Assembly (NCBI GenBank): GCA_009692825.1 | Contig: SHYL01000006.1 | Location: 1 to 43,327, forward strand | DNA: 43,327 nucleotides | From: Dehalococcoidia bacterium | Lineage (GTDB): Bacteria; Chloroflexota; Dehalococcoidia; SHYB01; SHYL01 | Reading direction: 5' to 3' | Shown: positions 26,856 to 37,284 of the stretch, piece after piece | Position numbering within the stretch: the first letter of the stretch is position 1 | Layout of the letters: every line of letters begins with the position of its first letter | Made by a program: the position numbers and the translations under genes | Notes under the pieces: model-generated | Databases searched by the model: none | What the model was told of the DNA's origin: nothing | What the model saw: only the letters and a program-made list of their open reading frames with translations

Positions 26856-28724
26856 TTAGGCCTCGTTCAACACTTCTTCTTTGGATTCCTTAGAACCTGA
26901 TGATTTGCCATGCCGATACCTATCGTCAAACGAAAGTATCTTCTTGCGCATGCGCAAGTTCTTTGGTGTAACTTCAAGCAGTTCGTCACGCTCGATGAAA
27001 TCAAGACACTCTTCAAGACTGAACTTGACCGCAGGTGTTAGCCTTACGCCAACATCTGATGTAGACGAGCGCATATTTGTAAGTTTCTTCTCTTTGCAGA
27101 TATTGACGACCAGGTCTTTCTCACGGGCGTGCAGGCCTACTATCATGCCTTCATAAACAGGCGTGCCCGGCTCCACAAATGTACTGCCGCGCAGCTGAAC
27201 CGCATTAATACCGAAGGCCACCGCTATGCCGGGTTCATGCGCGACTAGAGCGCCACCCCTGGTTTGCCGAACCTCGCCCTTGATGGGCTCATAGTCCAGG
27301 AACAGTGAGTTCATGACGCCTCGTCCACGCGTGACCTGTAAAAAGTAGGTGCGGAATCCCACAAGCCCTCTCGTAGGTATTTTGTACTCCATGCGCACGT
27401 TGCCACTTCCGTCGTTATACATGTTTGTCATCTGTGCCAAACGTGACGAAAGGTTCTCAGAGACCGCGCCTATAAAGTCTTCGATCGTATCCACGATAAG
27501 CTGTTCATACGGCTCCATCCATTTGCCGCTGATCATTTTTGTTATGGCTTCCGGCTTGGAAACTTCGAACTCAAAGCCTTCCCGACGCATCGTCTCAATA
27601 AGTATCGAAAGGTGAAGCTCACCTCGTCCTGCTACCATGAACGTATCCGCGCTGTCAGTTTCCTCTACGCGCAAGCTGACGTTCGTGAGAAGTTCACGAT
27701 TCAGGCGCTCGCGGAGCTGACGTGACGTCCCCCATTTGGCATCCTTGCCAGCAAACGGAGACGTATTAACACCAAAGCTCATTTTTACAGTTGGCTCTTC
27801 TATGGGGATGCCTGGCAGGACTTCTGGTGTTTCGGTTGCGGCGACTGTCTCCCCAATGTAAGCCTTCTTAACGCCGGCAAATGAAATAATCTCGCCCGCG
27901 GGAGCTTCTAGTATTTCTTTGCGGTCAAGCCCTTGGAACACATACATTCGCTCAATCGTGTATGGGGTGGTCTCACCACTGGCTTCTATTCTGACCACGC
28001 GCATGCCCTGTACAGCCTTACCGCGAACTACCCTTCCGACAACTATTTGACCGAGGTGGTTATCGTACTCAAGTGCTGCCACCAAGAATTGAAATGGTGC
28101 GTTCACATCTGCTGAAGGGGCTGGTATATGCTTCACTATCGCTTCAAAGAGGGGTTCCATGCTCTGATGCGGGTCGCTCAGGTTATTTATCGCGATTCCC
28201 TGCTTACCTATCGCATATATGACGGGAAAATCCAGCTGATCTGCGTCTGTTACTAGGTCAAGGAACAGGTCCTGTATAAGCTTTAATACTTCTTCCGGCC
28301 TCGCCATCGGCCTGTCGATTTTGTTTATGACAACAATGGGCTTCAAACCCTTTGCTAGCGCTTTCTTGAGGACGAACCTCGTCTGGGGCATTGGCCCATC
28401 GAAAGCATCAACCAACAACAGGCAGCCGTCAGCCATATTCAAAACGCGCTCTACCTCGCCGCTGAAGTCAGCGTGACCGGGCGTATCGATGATATTTATC
28501 TTGATGCCGCGATAGGTTATTGACGTATTCTTAGCAAGGATCGTTATACCGCGCTCTTTTTCCAGAGCGTTGCTGTCCATAATCAGTTCGCCAACGTGCT
28601 CATTTTCGCGGAAGATATGGCTTTGCTTTAACATAGCGTCTACCAGCGTCGTCTTGCCGTGGTCGACGTGGGCTATAATTGCTATATTTCTTAAATTAGA
28701 TTGTGGAGTAAGATTTTCAGGCAT
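26856..28724 (-). CDS. typA: GTP-binding protein TypA/BipA
   Basis: NIAIIAHVDHGKTTLVDAML; IDTPGHADFSGEVERVL; VVINKIDRP; TypA C-terminal domain. Confidence 0.96.
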   Translation of the reverse strand: MPENLTPQSNLRNIAIIAHVDHGKTTLVDAMLKQSHIFRENEHVGELIMDSNALEKERGITILAKNTSITYRGIKINIIDTPGHADFSGEVERVLNMADGCLLLVDAFDGPMPQTRFVLKKALAKGLKPIVVINKIDRPMARPEEVLKLIQDLFLDLVTDADQLDFPVIYAIGKQGIAINNLSDPHQSMEPLFEAIVKHIPAPSADVNAPFQFLVAALEYDNHLGQIVVGRVVRGKAVQGMRVVRIEASGETTPYTIERMYVFQGLDRKEILEAPAGEIISFAGVKKAYIGETVAATETPEVLPGIPIEEPTVKMSFGVNTSPFAGKDAKWGTSRQLRERLNRELLTNVSLRVEETDSADTFMVAGRGELHLSILIETMRREGFEFEVSKPEAITKMISGKWMEPYEQLIVDTIEDFIGAVSENLSSRLAQMTNMYNDGSGNVRMEYKIPTRGLVGFRTYFLQVTRGRGVMNSLFLDYEPIKGEVRQTRGGALVAHEPGIAVAFGINAVQLRGSTFVEPGTPVYEGMIVGLHAREKDLVVNICKEKKLTNMRSSTSDVGVRLTPAVKFSLEECLDFIERDELLEVTPKNLRMRKKILSFDDRYRHGKSSGSKESKEEVLNEA

Positions 28725-28833
28725 AGTTCTATATGGAAATTAAAATGTGCGCCATTAATTCTAGCACGGGATAAGCGAGTTATGTTGTCTGTTCCACGAC
28801 AACAAGCAAATTAGTGCCAAGGAGAAATTAACA

Positions 28834-29757
28834 ATGAGCGGCAAACTGACAGTCGGCGCCTTAATTCCAAACTGGTATATAGGACAACCGCCCACCGGTC
28901 CTGATATCTCCAAATACAGCGCAGCCGCTGAAGATTTAGGCTTTGATTCGATATGGGCAATAGACAGGCTTTTTGGCCCACATCCCGTGCTTGAACCTTA
29001 TACAGTCCTAACCTGGGCAGCCGCCTCAACAACGCGCGTGAGGATCGGAAGCACGGTTATACTGGCAGCCCTCCGCAATCCCGTGTGGCTTGCCAAGGAG
29101 ATAGCTACGCTGGATTACATGTCTGGCGGTAGGATTGACCTGGGCATATCACTGGGCGGCACCGAGCAGGCGTACACATCTGTTGGCGTGCCGATGAACC
29201 AGCGCGCGGGGCGACTTGTAGAAGGCATAAAGATTATGAAAAAGCTGTGGAGTGAGGATAACGTTACATGGCAGGGAAAATATCAACAGCTGAAAGAGGC
29301 TACTATCCTGCCTAAGCCCATCCAGAAATCGATCCCAATCCTCATCGGTGCGACCAATGATAATGCCTGCGCCCGCGCTGGGCGTATCGCCGACGGCTGG
29401 ATTGCCAACGCCTTCAGCTCACCCGAGCAGATCAAACAGAGGTGGCAGAAGGTTCAGGATGGAGCTAAAACGGCAGGCAGAGACCCGGGTTCACTAAGCT
29501 GTAGCAAACTTTTGTATCTCTGGGTGGACGATGACGAAGAAAAGGCGAAGAAAATTGCGTTCGATTTCTACCAGTCTCAATACCCGAGTATCAACGTTAT
29601 GAACTTCATGGCGTGCGGTCCTGCCGACAAATGCTCGAAATTCATTCAAGCTTATCTTGACGCTGGCGTTACTAACATCATCCTGGGACCAACAGGGCTG
29701 GATATAAAACAGCTGGAGACAATCAAGAAAGACATAGTGCCTAAATTACACATATAG
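28834..29757 (+). CDS. LLM-class flavin/F420-dependent oxidoreductase
   Basis: Luciferase-like fold: DLGFDSIWAIDRLFGP...IGSTVILAALRNPVWLAKEIATLDYMSGGRIDLGISLGG. Confidence 0.9.
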   Translation: MSGKLTVGALIPNWYIGQPPTGPDISKYSAAAEDLGFDSIWAIDRLFGPHPVLEPYTVLTWAAASTTRVRIGSTVILAALRNPVWLAKEIATLDYMSGGRIDLGISLGGTEQAYTSVGVPMNQRAGRLVEGIKIMKKLWSEDNVTWQGKYQQLKEATILPKPIQKSIPILIGATNDNACARAGRIADGWIANAFSSPEQIKQRWQKVQDGAKTAGRDPGSLSCSKLLYLWVDDDEEKAKKIAFDFYQSQYPSINVMNFMACGPADKCSKFIQAYLDAGVTNIILGPTGLDIKQLETIKKDIVPKLHI

Positions 29758-32700
29758 TGAGTACGGGCCGCTGAACTACCCCCACCTGACTCAGTCGCGG
29801 CTCCAACAATCGTTTCGCTTGTGACATGGTCTGTTCGTCCGCCTGCGTGATTACCCGCAAATCGCCGCCCTCCAGGGAAACTATCGGCACGCCTGCCCTA
29901 AACGCAATCTTGTTACCGAATATGGCGGGTACCCTGTGACCGGGCGTAAGCACTCCCACAATATTAAGCGGGTCGCACGCCGATATCTCTACCATCTGCG
30001 GCTCGTTCTTGTCCTTCTTAAGCTTGCGCAGCGCTTCCACAGCCTCAGGCAGGGCGAACTGCTCGCCGATGTAGCTCGACACGAACCGCCCGCCGCGGAT
30101 CTCGCCGCGCGCCTCCATCCTTCTGTAGGTATACAGAAGGTCTCTCCATCGAGGGGCCATCGGCTCCCTGGCCAGCATCTCCCAGAAGACTATCCCGTAG
30201 CGCCTCAGAAGCTGTACAGCCCTCTGCTCCAGCGCATCATCCGAGGGTTCACCCGCATCTAGCAGGAACCAGCGTCCGCCGGCATGGTCGCGCAATCGGC
30301 GGTGGAAACGTGAGATGCGGGTTGAGCGCTTAGCCAGCGGCGACAGCAGTCGTCTCAGCGCGGTAAAGCCATCGGCTGATACGTATCCAGCTGCTATAAG
30401 CTCACGGAGCGCATCCTCTACCTGCACAGGCAGTATGTGGGAGGCAGTAATGAGGTCGGGAATAAATGTCGCGCCCTTGTCAGTGAGTATCTTCAATATT
30501 GTTTTGGCATCGCCGCTCAGATGCGCATCCTTGGGTGTGGCGTCCAGCAGCCAGCGCAGGTCCTCCCTGACCGCCAGCGATAGCGATGCGGTACGGGTTA
30601 GAGCCCTAAATGCCGCGTCGTCGGCAGGCTGTTTGCGACGTGAGAACCGCCCCCAGACAATCTCGCCTGTTAACGATAGCTTGTCCAGCATCAATGACGC
30701 GTAATCAGCTACACGTTGTGGCAGTATCTCGGCTTCCCACGCGATCGCCGGCGCCTCAAACCCCTGTAGCTTGTCAATGACTTCCGCTACGCCTGCCTCA
30801 CCCGTGATACGAGTGCTCTGGTATGCGTTTTGCCAGTGGAACAGGAAATCAATAAATGCCGACGGCGGCACAGGCTCGATCTCTTTGCGCAGGCGGGCCA
30901 TTGTGCCTCTGTGGATTCGCTCCAGCACCCGCCTATTGCAGAACTCATCTTCGTGAACGCCAGCAGTAAAGTGCCCGCGCATAATCGAGCCGCCTGCTTC
31001 TACAGCAGCAACCGCTATCTTTACCGGGCCTTCTCGCAATCTTAGCTGATCCGCCATTGACGCTATGGTGAAAGGCCCGATGCTTTCGGCACGAGTCTTA
31101 ACGAATGTTATTACTGATTCTTCCTGCTCAGGAAGATCACCCTTTATCTTGAAATCAGAGGATGGTTCAAGTTTGGCACCGGGATAGACCGCCCTTGCAA
31201 GATTACCGCTCTCTGTCGCTATCCAGAAAACATCGCGATCTAAAGTAGTAAGTGTTTGCGCCCGTCCTGCCCGCTTGAGTACATCAAACCATCCCTGATA
31301 TTCCTGGACATCACCTTTGCACCGTGTTTCAACGTCTTTGAAAGGTAGAGCGCCCAGCGTTAGCAGCATATCATGCAGTTCATCCGCATCCCGTGCCACA
31401 GGCCACGCTAGGTCAGATTCCTCCGCGATAACTTCCAGGCTCAAAGCGCCCAGGTCACGCGAGTCGGTGGTCAGAGCGCGAGGAAGGGTGACGGCGCGTG
31501 CTCGACGCTCCTCGAGCGGCGCATCATCCAAGAAAGCGTACGGCATCGCGTTGAGTATCTGGTGTGAGAACGCGGACGGCTGGACTGTGTCGCGTGCCAT
31601 TATCTGGATATCGCCGTCCTCGATTAATTTCAGCACGTCCTTCAATCCCGCCACGTTCATGGCTTCAGTCAGGCAATCGCGCATCGATTCAAATACAAGC
31701 GGGTGGTCTGGCACTTCGATATCGCCTGGGTTATTGTCCTGGCAGCCCGTCTGTGCCGGAAACACAGCCGCCAGTAGATCGTTGGCGCGCATGCGCTGGA
31801 GTGGCGCAGGCACCTTACGGCCGCCGCTGTGCCTTAGCAGCATCAGAGCGCGGGATGAAGTCCATCGCCACCGCGTACCGAACATCGGCGAGGCCAGGAC
31901 TGCTTGCTCCACCGCATCTTCAACTGTTCTAGTGTCTACTAGCAACATTATGTCTTGTAGTGGGGCCGAGTGCTGGGGTCCAAGAGACAGATTGATACCA
32001 TCGTCAGTCGCTGCCGCCTGCAATTCGAAATCGAATGACCTGCAGAAACGCTTCCGCAAAGCCAGTCCCCACGCGCGGTTTATGCGGCCGCCCAGTGGAG
32101 AGTGAACCACCAGCTGCATGCCTCCACTCTCATCGAAGAAGCGTTCAGCTACAATCTTGGAGCTTGTAGGCACGACTCCAAGCACGCGCTTACCTTCCAC
32201 GATATATGCGACCGCCTGGTGCGACGCCTCGATATTTGCACCAGACTGCTCCTGCACCCATCTTTCGGCTTCAGCAGGCTTATCTAGCCTTTCATCGATG
32301 CCTTCTCTTAGCTCGGACACCTGCGCCGAAAGTTCGTCGGTACGGGCTGGCGCCTCTCCGAGCCAGAAGGGGACGGTAGGCGAAGAACCCTGGGCATCTT
32401 CCACCCAAACCTTACCGCTTTCAACACGCCTGATCTTCCACGAAGCGTTCCCAAGCAGAAATACGTCGCCGGCAAGACTTTCTACCGCAAAGTCCTCATT
32501 CACTGTGCCCACAAAAGTTCCTTCAGGCTGAAGAAGTACCTGGTAATCGGCATTGTCGGGTATCGCGCCGCCGCTGGTGATAGAGATCAATCGTGAGCCC
32601 CTGCGGCCCTTAAGCGTCCCGTTGATGGCATCTCGATGGATATGCGCGGCACGGCGTCCCTGGCCGCGGTCTATGCCTTCGGAAAGCATTTCCAGAACGG

Positions 32701-34063
32701 AGTCATAACGCTCTTTCGGCAAATCTCTGTACGGATACGCGGTTTTGCACAGGTCATAAAGGTCGCTTTCGCTTATCTCTTCGCACGCGCAAGTGGCCAC
32801 CATCTGCTGTGCGAGCACATCCAAAGGCCAGTCGGGTATACGAAACGCGTCTAATTTCTTCTGACGTATCGCTCGCAGCAAAGCTAGGCACTCGATCAAT
32901 TCATCGCGTGTAAGCGGGAGCAACCGGCCTTTGGGTAAGCCACCCAGGAAGTGGCCTGATCGACCTACACGCTGGAGCAGCAGGCTTATGGAGTGGGGCG
33001 ACCCTATCTGGCATACGAGATCAACAGAACCAACGTCTATGCCGAGCTCCAGGGATGCCGTGGCGACGCACACCTTCACTTCGCCTTTCTTGAGTTTCTG
33101 CTCCGCATCTTTGCGTGTCGCTCGCGATAGGCTGCCGTGGTGTGCCACAACCATCGATTCGCCGAGCTTCTCTGAAAGCATGTGCGCCACGCGCTCAACT
33201 AGACGGCGTGTATTCACAAATAGAAGCGTGGTCTTATGCTCTTTGACCATTTCGGCTATACGCTCGATTGTTGCGTCCCATAGCTCGTGAGAGGCAATTG
33301 GACCGAGCTCAGACTCGGGCATCTCAATCTCAAGGTCCATCTCTCTGGAGTGTCCGGTATCCACGATGAGGCAGTCGGCTTTCCCATCTTTTGAAATATG
33401 CTTATTGCCTACTAGGAACCGCGCCATCTCCTCGATGGGCTTCTGCGTAGCGGACAGTCCTATGCGTGTAATCGGCGCGTCGGCAAGCCGGCATAGGCGC
33501 TCGACTGTTAGCGTCATGTGCGAGCCTCGCTTGGTGCTGGCGACGGCGTGTATTTCATCCAGGATAAGTGTCGCGGTGCTCTTTAGCGCCTTTCGTCCGC
33601 TCTCGGATGTCATCAGGATATACAGAGATTCAGGCGTCGTGATCAAAATATGGGGCGGCTTTTTCGCCATCGATAGCCGCTCGCTGGCAGGCGTGTCGCC
33701 CGTGCGTACTGCAGTGCGTATCTCCTGTAAAGGCACACCCATCTTTTCGGCGATAATTCGCATCTCGGCAAACGGCTCAGCCAGATTCTTTTGTACATCC
33801 GCCGAAAGTGCCTTCAGCGGCGATACGTAAACAACCTCAGTTTTGTCCTGTAGTGTGCCTGCCACCGCAGAGCGTATTAATTTGTCCAGACATATGAGGA
33901 ATGCCGCCAGTGTTTTACCTGAGCCGGTAGGCGCGGCGATAAGCGTATGCCTGCCCTGCGCGATAGCCGGCCAGCCTTGCTCCTGCGCAGGGGTCGGCTG
34001 GGCAAACCGCGATACGAACCACTCACGAACTATGGGATGGAATATTTCGAGTGAAAACGGCAA
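29741..34063 (-). CDS. lhr: Lhr-type large ATP-dependent helicase
   Basis: LIAAPTGSGKTLAAFLICLD, LDEIHAVA, SATQKPIEEMARFL, QRVGRSGHFLGG; 1440 aa with Lhr-type C-terminal extension. Confidence 0.93.
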   Translation of the reverse strand: MPFSLEIFHPIVREWFVSRFAQPTPAQEQGWPAIAQGRHTLIAAPTGSGKTLAAFLICLDKLIRSAVAGTLQDKTEVVYVSPLKALSADVQKNLAEPFAEMRIIAEKMGVPLQEIRTAVRTGDTPASERLSMAKKPPHILITTPESLYILMTSESGRKALKSTATLILDEIHAVASTKRGSHMTLTVERLCRLADAPITRIGLSATQKPIEEMARFLVGNKHISKDGKADCLIVDTGHSREMDLEIEMPESELGPIASHELWDATIERIAEMVKEHKTTLLFVNTRRLVERVAHMLSEKLGESMVVAHHGSLSRATRKDAEQKLKKGEVKVCVATASLELGIDVGSVDLVCQIGSPHSISLLLQRVGRSGHFLGGLPKGRLLPLTRDELIECLALLRAIRQKKLDAFRIPDWPLDVLAQQMVATCACEEISESDLYDLCKTAYPYRDLPKERYDSVLEMLSEGIDRGQGRRAAHIHRDAINGTLKGRRGSRLISITSGGAIPDNADYQVLLQPEGTFVGTVNEDFAVESLAGDVFLLGNASWKIRRVESGKVWVEDAQGSSPTVPFWLGEAPARTDELSAQVSELREGIDERLDKPAEAERWVQEQSGANIEASHQAVAYIVEGKRVLGVVPTSSKIVAERFFDESGGMQLVVHSPLGGRINRAWGLALRKRFCRSFDFELQAAATDDGINLSLGPQHSAPLQDIMLLVDTRTVEDAVEQAVLASPMFGTRWRWTSSRALMLLRHSGGRKVPAPLQRMRANDLLAAVFPAQTGCQDNNPGDIEVPDHPLVFESMRDCLTEAMNVAGLKDVLKLIEDGDIQIMARDTVQPSAFSHQILNAMPYAFLDDAPLEERRARAVTLPRALTTDSRDLGALSLEVIAEESDLAWPVARDADELHDMLLTLGALPFKDVETRCKGDVQEYQGWFDVLKRAGRAQTLTTLDRDVFWIATESGNLARAVYPGAKLEPSSDFKIKGDLPEQEESVITFVKTRAESIGPFTIASMADQLRLREGPVKIAVAAVEAGGSIMRGHFTAGVHEDEFCNRRVLERIHRGTMARLRKEIEPVPPSAFIDFLFHWQNAYQSTRITGEAGVAEVIDKLQGFEAPAIAWEAEILPQRVADYASLMLDKLSLTGEIVWGRFSRRKQPADDAAFRALTRTASLSLAVREDLRWLLDATPKDAHLSGDAKTILKILTDKGATFIPDLITASHILPVQVEDALRELIAAGYVSADGFTALRRLLSPLAKRSTRISRFHRRLRDHAGGRWFLLDAGEPSDDALEQRAVQLLRRYGIVFWEMLAREPMAPRWRDLLYTYRRMEARGEIRGGRFVSSYIGEQFALPEAVEALRKLKKDKNEPQMVEISACDPLNIVGVLTPGHRVPAIFGNKIAFRAGVPIVSLEGGDLRVITQADEQTMSQAKRLLEPRLSQVGVVQRPVLTICVI

Positions 34064-34086
34064 ATGTCACCTTTTGATCTAAGAAA

Positions 34087-34491
34087 CTATTTAGAAGCGG
34101 ATCCGGCAACCTTATCAGGTCTTATCGTAATTTTAACTCGTACGTCTGCTGAATCAGTGTTTACGTATTTGTCCAAGCCACGGTACTTTTTGGCGAACGT
34201 ATCGGCGTGAGTCTGCCCATTTTTCGCGTCCATGTCTATAACGGTACCCTGTATCCAGAGAGTGTTGTAGTTATTCTGCGGGTCGACTACGGAAAGCGCT
34301 ACGTTTGGATTTCGGCGCATGTTCTTTGCCTTCAGACGGTTCTGCTCTGTATTTATGAACAGATTCGTGCCGTCAGTGTCTATCCACAAAGGCGTAACTT
34401 GAGGCGTTCCATTCTTCATGATCGTCGCTAAGTGTGCGAGGACTGGCTTCTTTAGAAGCTCCACCGCTTTTTCCGATAATTTGGCTGCCAT
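34087..34491 (-). CDS. PPOX-class F420/FMN-dependent oxidoreductase-like protein
   Basis: KPVLAHLATIMKNGTPQVTPLWIDTDGTNLFINTEQNRLKAKNMRRNPNVALSVVDPQN. Confidence 0.88.
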   Translation of the reverse strand: MAAKLSEKAVELLKKPVLAHLATIMKNGTPQVTPLWIDTDGTNLFINTEQNRLKAKNMRRNPNVALSVVDPQNNYNTLWIQGTVIDMDAKNGQTHADTFAKKYRGLDKYVNTDSADVRVKITIRPDKVAGSASK

Positions 34492-34571
34492 TTGACTTCC
34501 TTTATTAGACCAAACGTTTCAATAATTATATGCCTTATCCATGCAGATCCGCAATAACTTCCCTTCAAACA

Positions 34572-34601
34572 AAAGAGGGGCAGCTTACGCTGCCCCTCTT
34601 T
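34572..34601. terminator. Intrinsic terminator (bidirectional geometry)
   Basis: AAAGAGGGGCAGC-TTAC-GCTGCCCCTCTTT perfect stem; lies just downstream of the SBP gene on the minus strand. Confidence 0.9.
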
Positions 34602-34621
34602 CTGATTTAACGGATTAAAAG

Positions 34622-36418
34622 TTACGGAGTTGTTCTTGGAGCGTCCGTAAGCCAGATGAATTCCTGAGGCCCTGTAAAGTTACGACCTGTCCTGACAACG
34701 AAGTTACGTGTTCTAGGACTGAGTACTGTGTAACCAGGTTCAGCGCCTGACCAGATGTTGTACACGTTAGTCATCTCGAAGTCCCACAACTGTTTTGCCT
34801 GCGTCCTTTGCTTTGCCGGGTCCACCGTCACCCTGATGTCCTTCAATAGCTGGTTGATCGCCGGATCATCTATGAATGACGTGTTGTGAGCTGAAGCTGG
34901 CGCAAACTTATATTGCGCGACAGCGTTCAAGCTAAGGTCGCCAAGAAGGAAGTGGTTCATGGTGAGCTCTGAATAGGTGCGCAGGAACCACTTGGTGTAG
35001 TAGCTCTGCGTGTCCAGCTGGGTCAGTTCAAACTCAAATCCATTGTCCTTCCATAGCTGCTGCATCACCTGAGCTAATGGAATGTAGCTGGAGCTGGCTC
35101 CAAATTCCAGTGACCCTGGCGCTTTAAATTTACCGCCGACCATTACTCCGGCATCTGTGAGCAATTTCTTGCCTTCAGTCGGGTTGTACTGGCCGTACTG
35201 GCCAAAGTCAGCAACTGTAAGCGGCTTGCCTGAGAAGAGGGGTCCCGGTACCGGTCCACCCCATACCCAGTTGCCTGTGATTGAAAGCTGCTTTGCGGCC
35301 TTTTCTTTGTCGAAGAGCATGCTGATACCTCGGCGTACTCTTATATCGTTCCACGGTGCTTTCTTTGTGTTGAACGCCAGCGCATTGAAGCTGGGCTGGC
35401 CTGAGAAGAAGACTCGCACATCTGGATTGGACTTGCCGAGCTGCTGGATGTGCTGCGTGCCGAGGCCGCTTCCGAAGTCAAGCTGGTTTGTTCTCATTGC
35501 CGCCAGGATTGTACCTGGATCCCCCATAACTATCATTGCGCTCGTGTCAAGGTAAGGAAGCGTCTTGCCATTGCCGTCCTTACGCCAGTAGTCCGGGTTG
35601 CGAATGAATGTTGCGCTGGCCCTGAATTTATATTCTTTCAATATGAACGGACCTGTGCCTATCATCATTGCAGCAGCGTGCCCGTTGCTTGCATTTATGA
35701 ATTCCGGAGACTCAATAACCTGTTGCGCTCCAAACAATTCGTTAAATGCCCAGGCGTTAGGCTCTTTCAGCTTTAGGACCACGGTATATTTGTCAGGAGC
35801 CGTCGCAGACTCAATCTGTGCATAAATTGCTGTTTGTACGGCATCCTTATCACTGTATCTCTTAATGTTAAAGAGGACGTCGTCAGCAACCATTTCCCTG
35901 CCTGTAGACGGAGCGACATTCTGAAACTTAATGCCCTTTCTCAGGTTGAAGGTATATGTCTTCAAATCGTCGGAAATGGTCCATTTCTCAGCGAGGGTCG
36001 GAGCGAAGTGTGTGAGGTCATCATTCAGGTTTGGCTCAAATGCGACCAGCTTCTCCGCTGCGTAGCGTGAGAAATAGATTATCGGGGAGCCGTCCTGATA
36101 TTTGGGATCGAGATCACCTAGTGAGTAAGTGCCGGACTCCGTATAGGTACCGCCATACCTAACGTTCTCGATTTCCGGCTTGGCTAAGGTCGCCCTGTCG
36201 ATAATAGTTCCTGTTGAACCAGATGGCGTCGGGACCTGCGAAATTGCAGTAGCTACCGCAGTTGTCGATGGCGCAGGCGCCGCTGTAGCCGCTGATGTTG
36301 CTTTCGCGGTTGGCTGTGGAGCCTGAGTGGCTTCCTCACCACCACCGCCGCATGCTGATAGCAATAGCGCCAGCAAAGAAGCGCAGGATGCTACAAGTAA
36401 AATTGACTTGCGTCTCAT
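34622..36418 (-). CDS. ABC transporter substrate-binding lipoprotein, SBP_bac_5 (peptide/nickel) family
   Basis: Lipobox LLSACGGG; low-complexity A/T/P linker; YTFNLRKGIKFQN; no permease genes adjacent. Confidence 0.9.
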   Translation of the reverse strand: MRRKSILLVASCASLLALLLSACGGGGEEATQAPQPTAKATSAATAAPAPSTTAVATAISQVPTPSGSTGTIIDRATLAKPEIENVRYGGTYTESGTYSLGDLDPKYQDGSPIIYFSRYAAEKLVAFEPNLNDDLTHFAPTLAEKWTISDDLKTYTFNLRKGIKFQNVAPSTGREMVADDVLFNIKRYSDKDAVQTAIYAQIESATAPDKYTVVLKLKEPNAWAFNELFGAQQVIESPEFINASNGHAAAMMIGTGPFILKEYKFRASATFIRNPDYWRKDGNGKTLPYLDTSAMIVMGDPGTILAAMRTNQLDFGSGLGTQHIQQLGKSNPDVRVFFSGQPSFNALAFNTKKAPWNDIRVRRGISMLFDKEKAAKQLSITGNWVWGGPVPGPLFSGKPLTVADFGQYGQYNPTEGKKLLTDAGVMVGGKFKAPGSLEFGASSSYIPLAQVMQQLWKDNGFEFELTQLDTQSYYTKWFLRTYSELTMNHFLLGDLSLNAVAQYKFAPASAHNTSFIDDPAINQLLKDIRVTVDPAKQRTQAKQLWDFEMTNVYNIWSGAEPGYTVLSPRTRNFVVRTGRNFTGPQEFIWLTDAPRTTP

Positions 36419-36550
36419 AAATAACCGCCTCCAAAATTTAGACTATAAAACCCTGGCCATATTTTAGACTGTTACGTTACTATGAAAGAATTTGAAAGTC
36501 AATTTGACGAGTAATGTTATACTCGCCCAAACTCTCGACAAGGAGGCTTA

Positions 36551-36877
36551 ATGATCTACGAATATCGCATCTATCATCTGATCCCCGGCGGCATGGCCAA
36601 AGAGCACGAACGTCTTGCGAAAGTAGCGTTTCCCCTTTTCGAAAAACATGGAATGAAGGTCGTAGGGTGCTGGACGAACCTCATCGGCGGTTCCAGCAAC
36701 CAAATCATCTATATGCTTGGCTACCCTGACCTGGCAGCACGCGAAAAATCATGGATGGCTTTCCAGGCTGACCCGGATTGGCAGAAAGAGCTAGCTGCGG
36801 CTGCAGCCAATCCACCTTACGTAGATCGCATCGATAACGTCATGCTGCGGCCAACAGCCTATTCCCCGATGAAGTAA
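36551..36877 (+). CDS. NIPSNAP-family protein
   Basis: MIYEYRIYHLIPGGMAKEHERLAK...LFEKHGMKVVGCWTNLIGGSSNQIIYMLGYPDLAAREKSW; AAGGAGG upstream. Confidence 0.85.
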   Translation: MIYEYRIYHLIPGGMAKEHERLAKVAFPLFEKHGMKVVGCWTNLIGGSSNQIIYMLGYPDLAAREKSWMAFQADPDWQKELAAAAANPPYVDRIDNVMLRPTAYSPMK

Positions 36878-36883
36878 GAAGAC

Positions 36884-37279
36884 ATGTTTACTGAAAAAGA
36901 GATAGAGTTCCTGAAATCGCACCACACATTACGCCTTGCCACAGCATCCAAAACCGGCCAGCCAGACGTAACGCCGGTAAGTTACCATTTCGACGATACT
37001 TTTATTCAAGTTGGAGCGGTGGGCCGCGAAAAGACATTTAAGTACAAAAATGCCCTGGAAAATCAGAAGGCATCATTTGTAATTGATGACGATGTCCCCG
37101 CCGACACCTGGAAATCTGTAGGACTGAAGGTTCACGGCAATATAGAACTAGTCAATCTGCCGGACTGGCGCGGGCGTGCCCCTCACTTGCGTATAACACC
37201 GTTAGTTCACTGGAGCTGGGGCATCGATACGCCCGTTCTTATAGGGGGCAGGCCTTTTTTCAAAAGGACTAAGTGGTAA
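36884..37279 (+). CDS. PPOX-class F420-dependent oxidoreductase-like protein
   Basis: LKSHHTLRLATASKTGQPDVTPVSYHFDDTFIQVGAVGREKTFKYKN; tandem with NIPSNAP gene. Confidence 0.85.
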   Translation: MFTEKEIEFLKSHHTLRLATASKTGQPDVTPVSYHFDDTFIQVGAVGREKTFKYKNALENQKASFVIDDDVPADTWKSVGLKVHGNIELVNLPDWRGRAPHLRITPLVHWSWGIDTPVLIGGRPFFKRTKW

Positions 37280-37284
37280 GCATT

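Noticed and set aside
31317-32105. 262-aa plus-strand ORF inside lhr
   Set aside because: Fully antisense to the well-supported lhr coding frame; Ser/Arg-rich composition typical of shadow ORFs. The same applies to other antisense ORFs within lhr, typA, secD, uvrC and the SBP gene.
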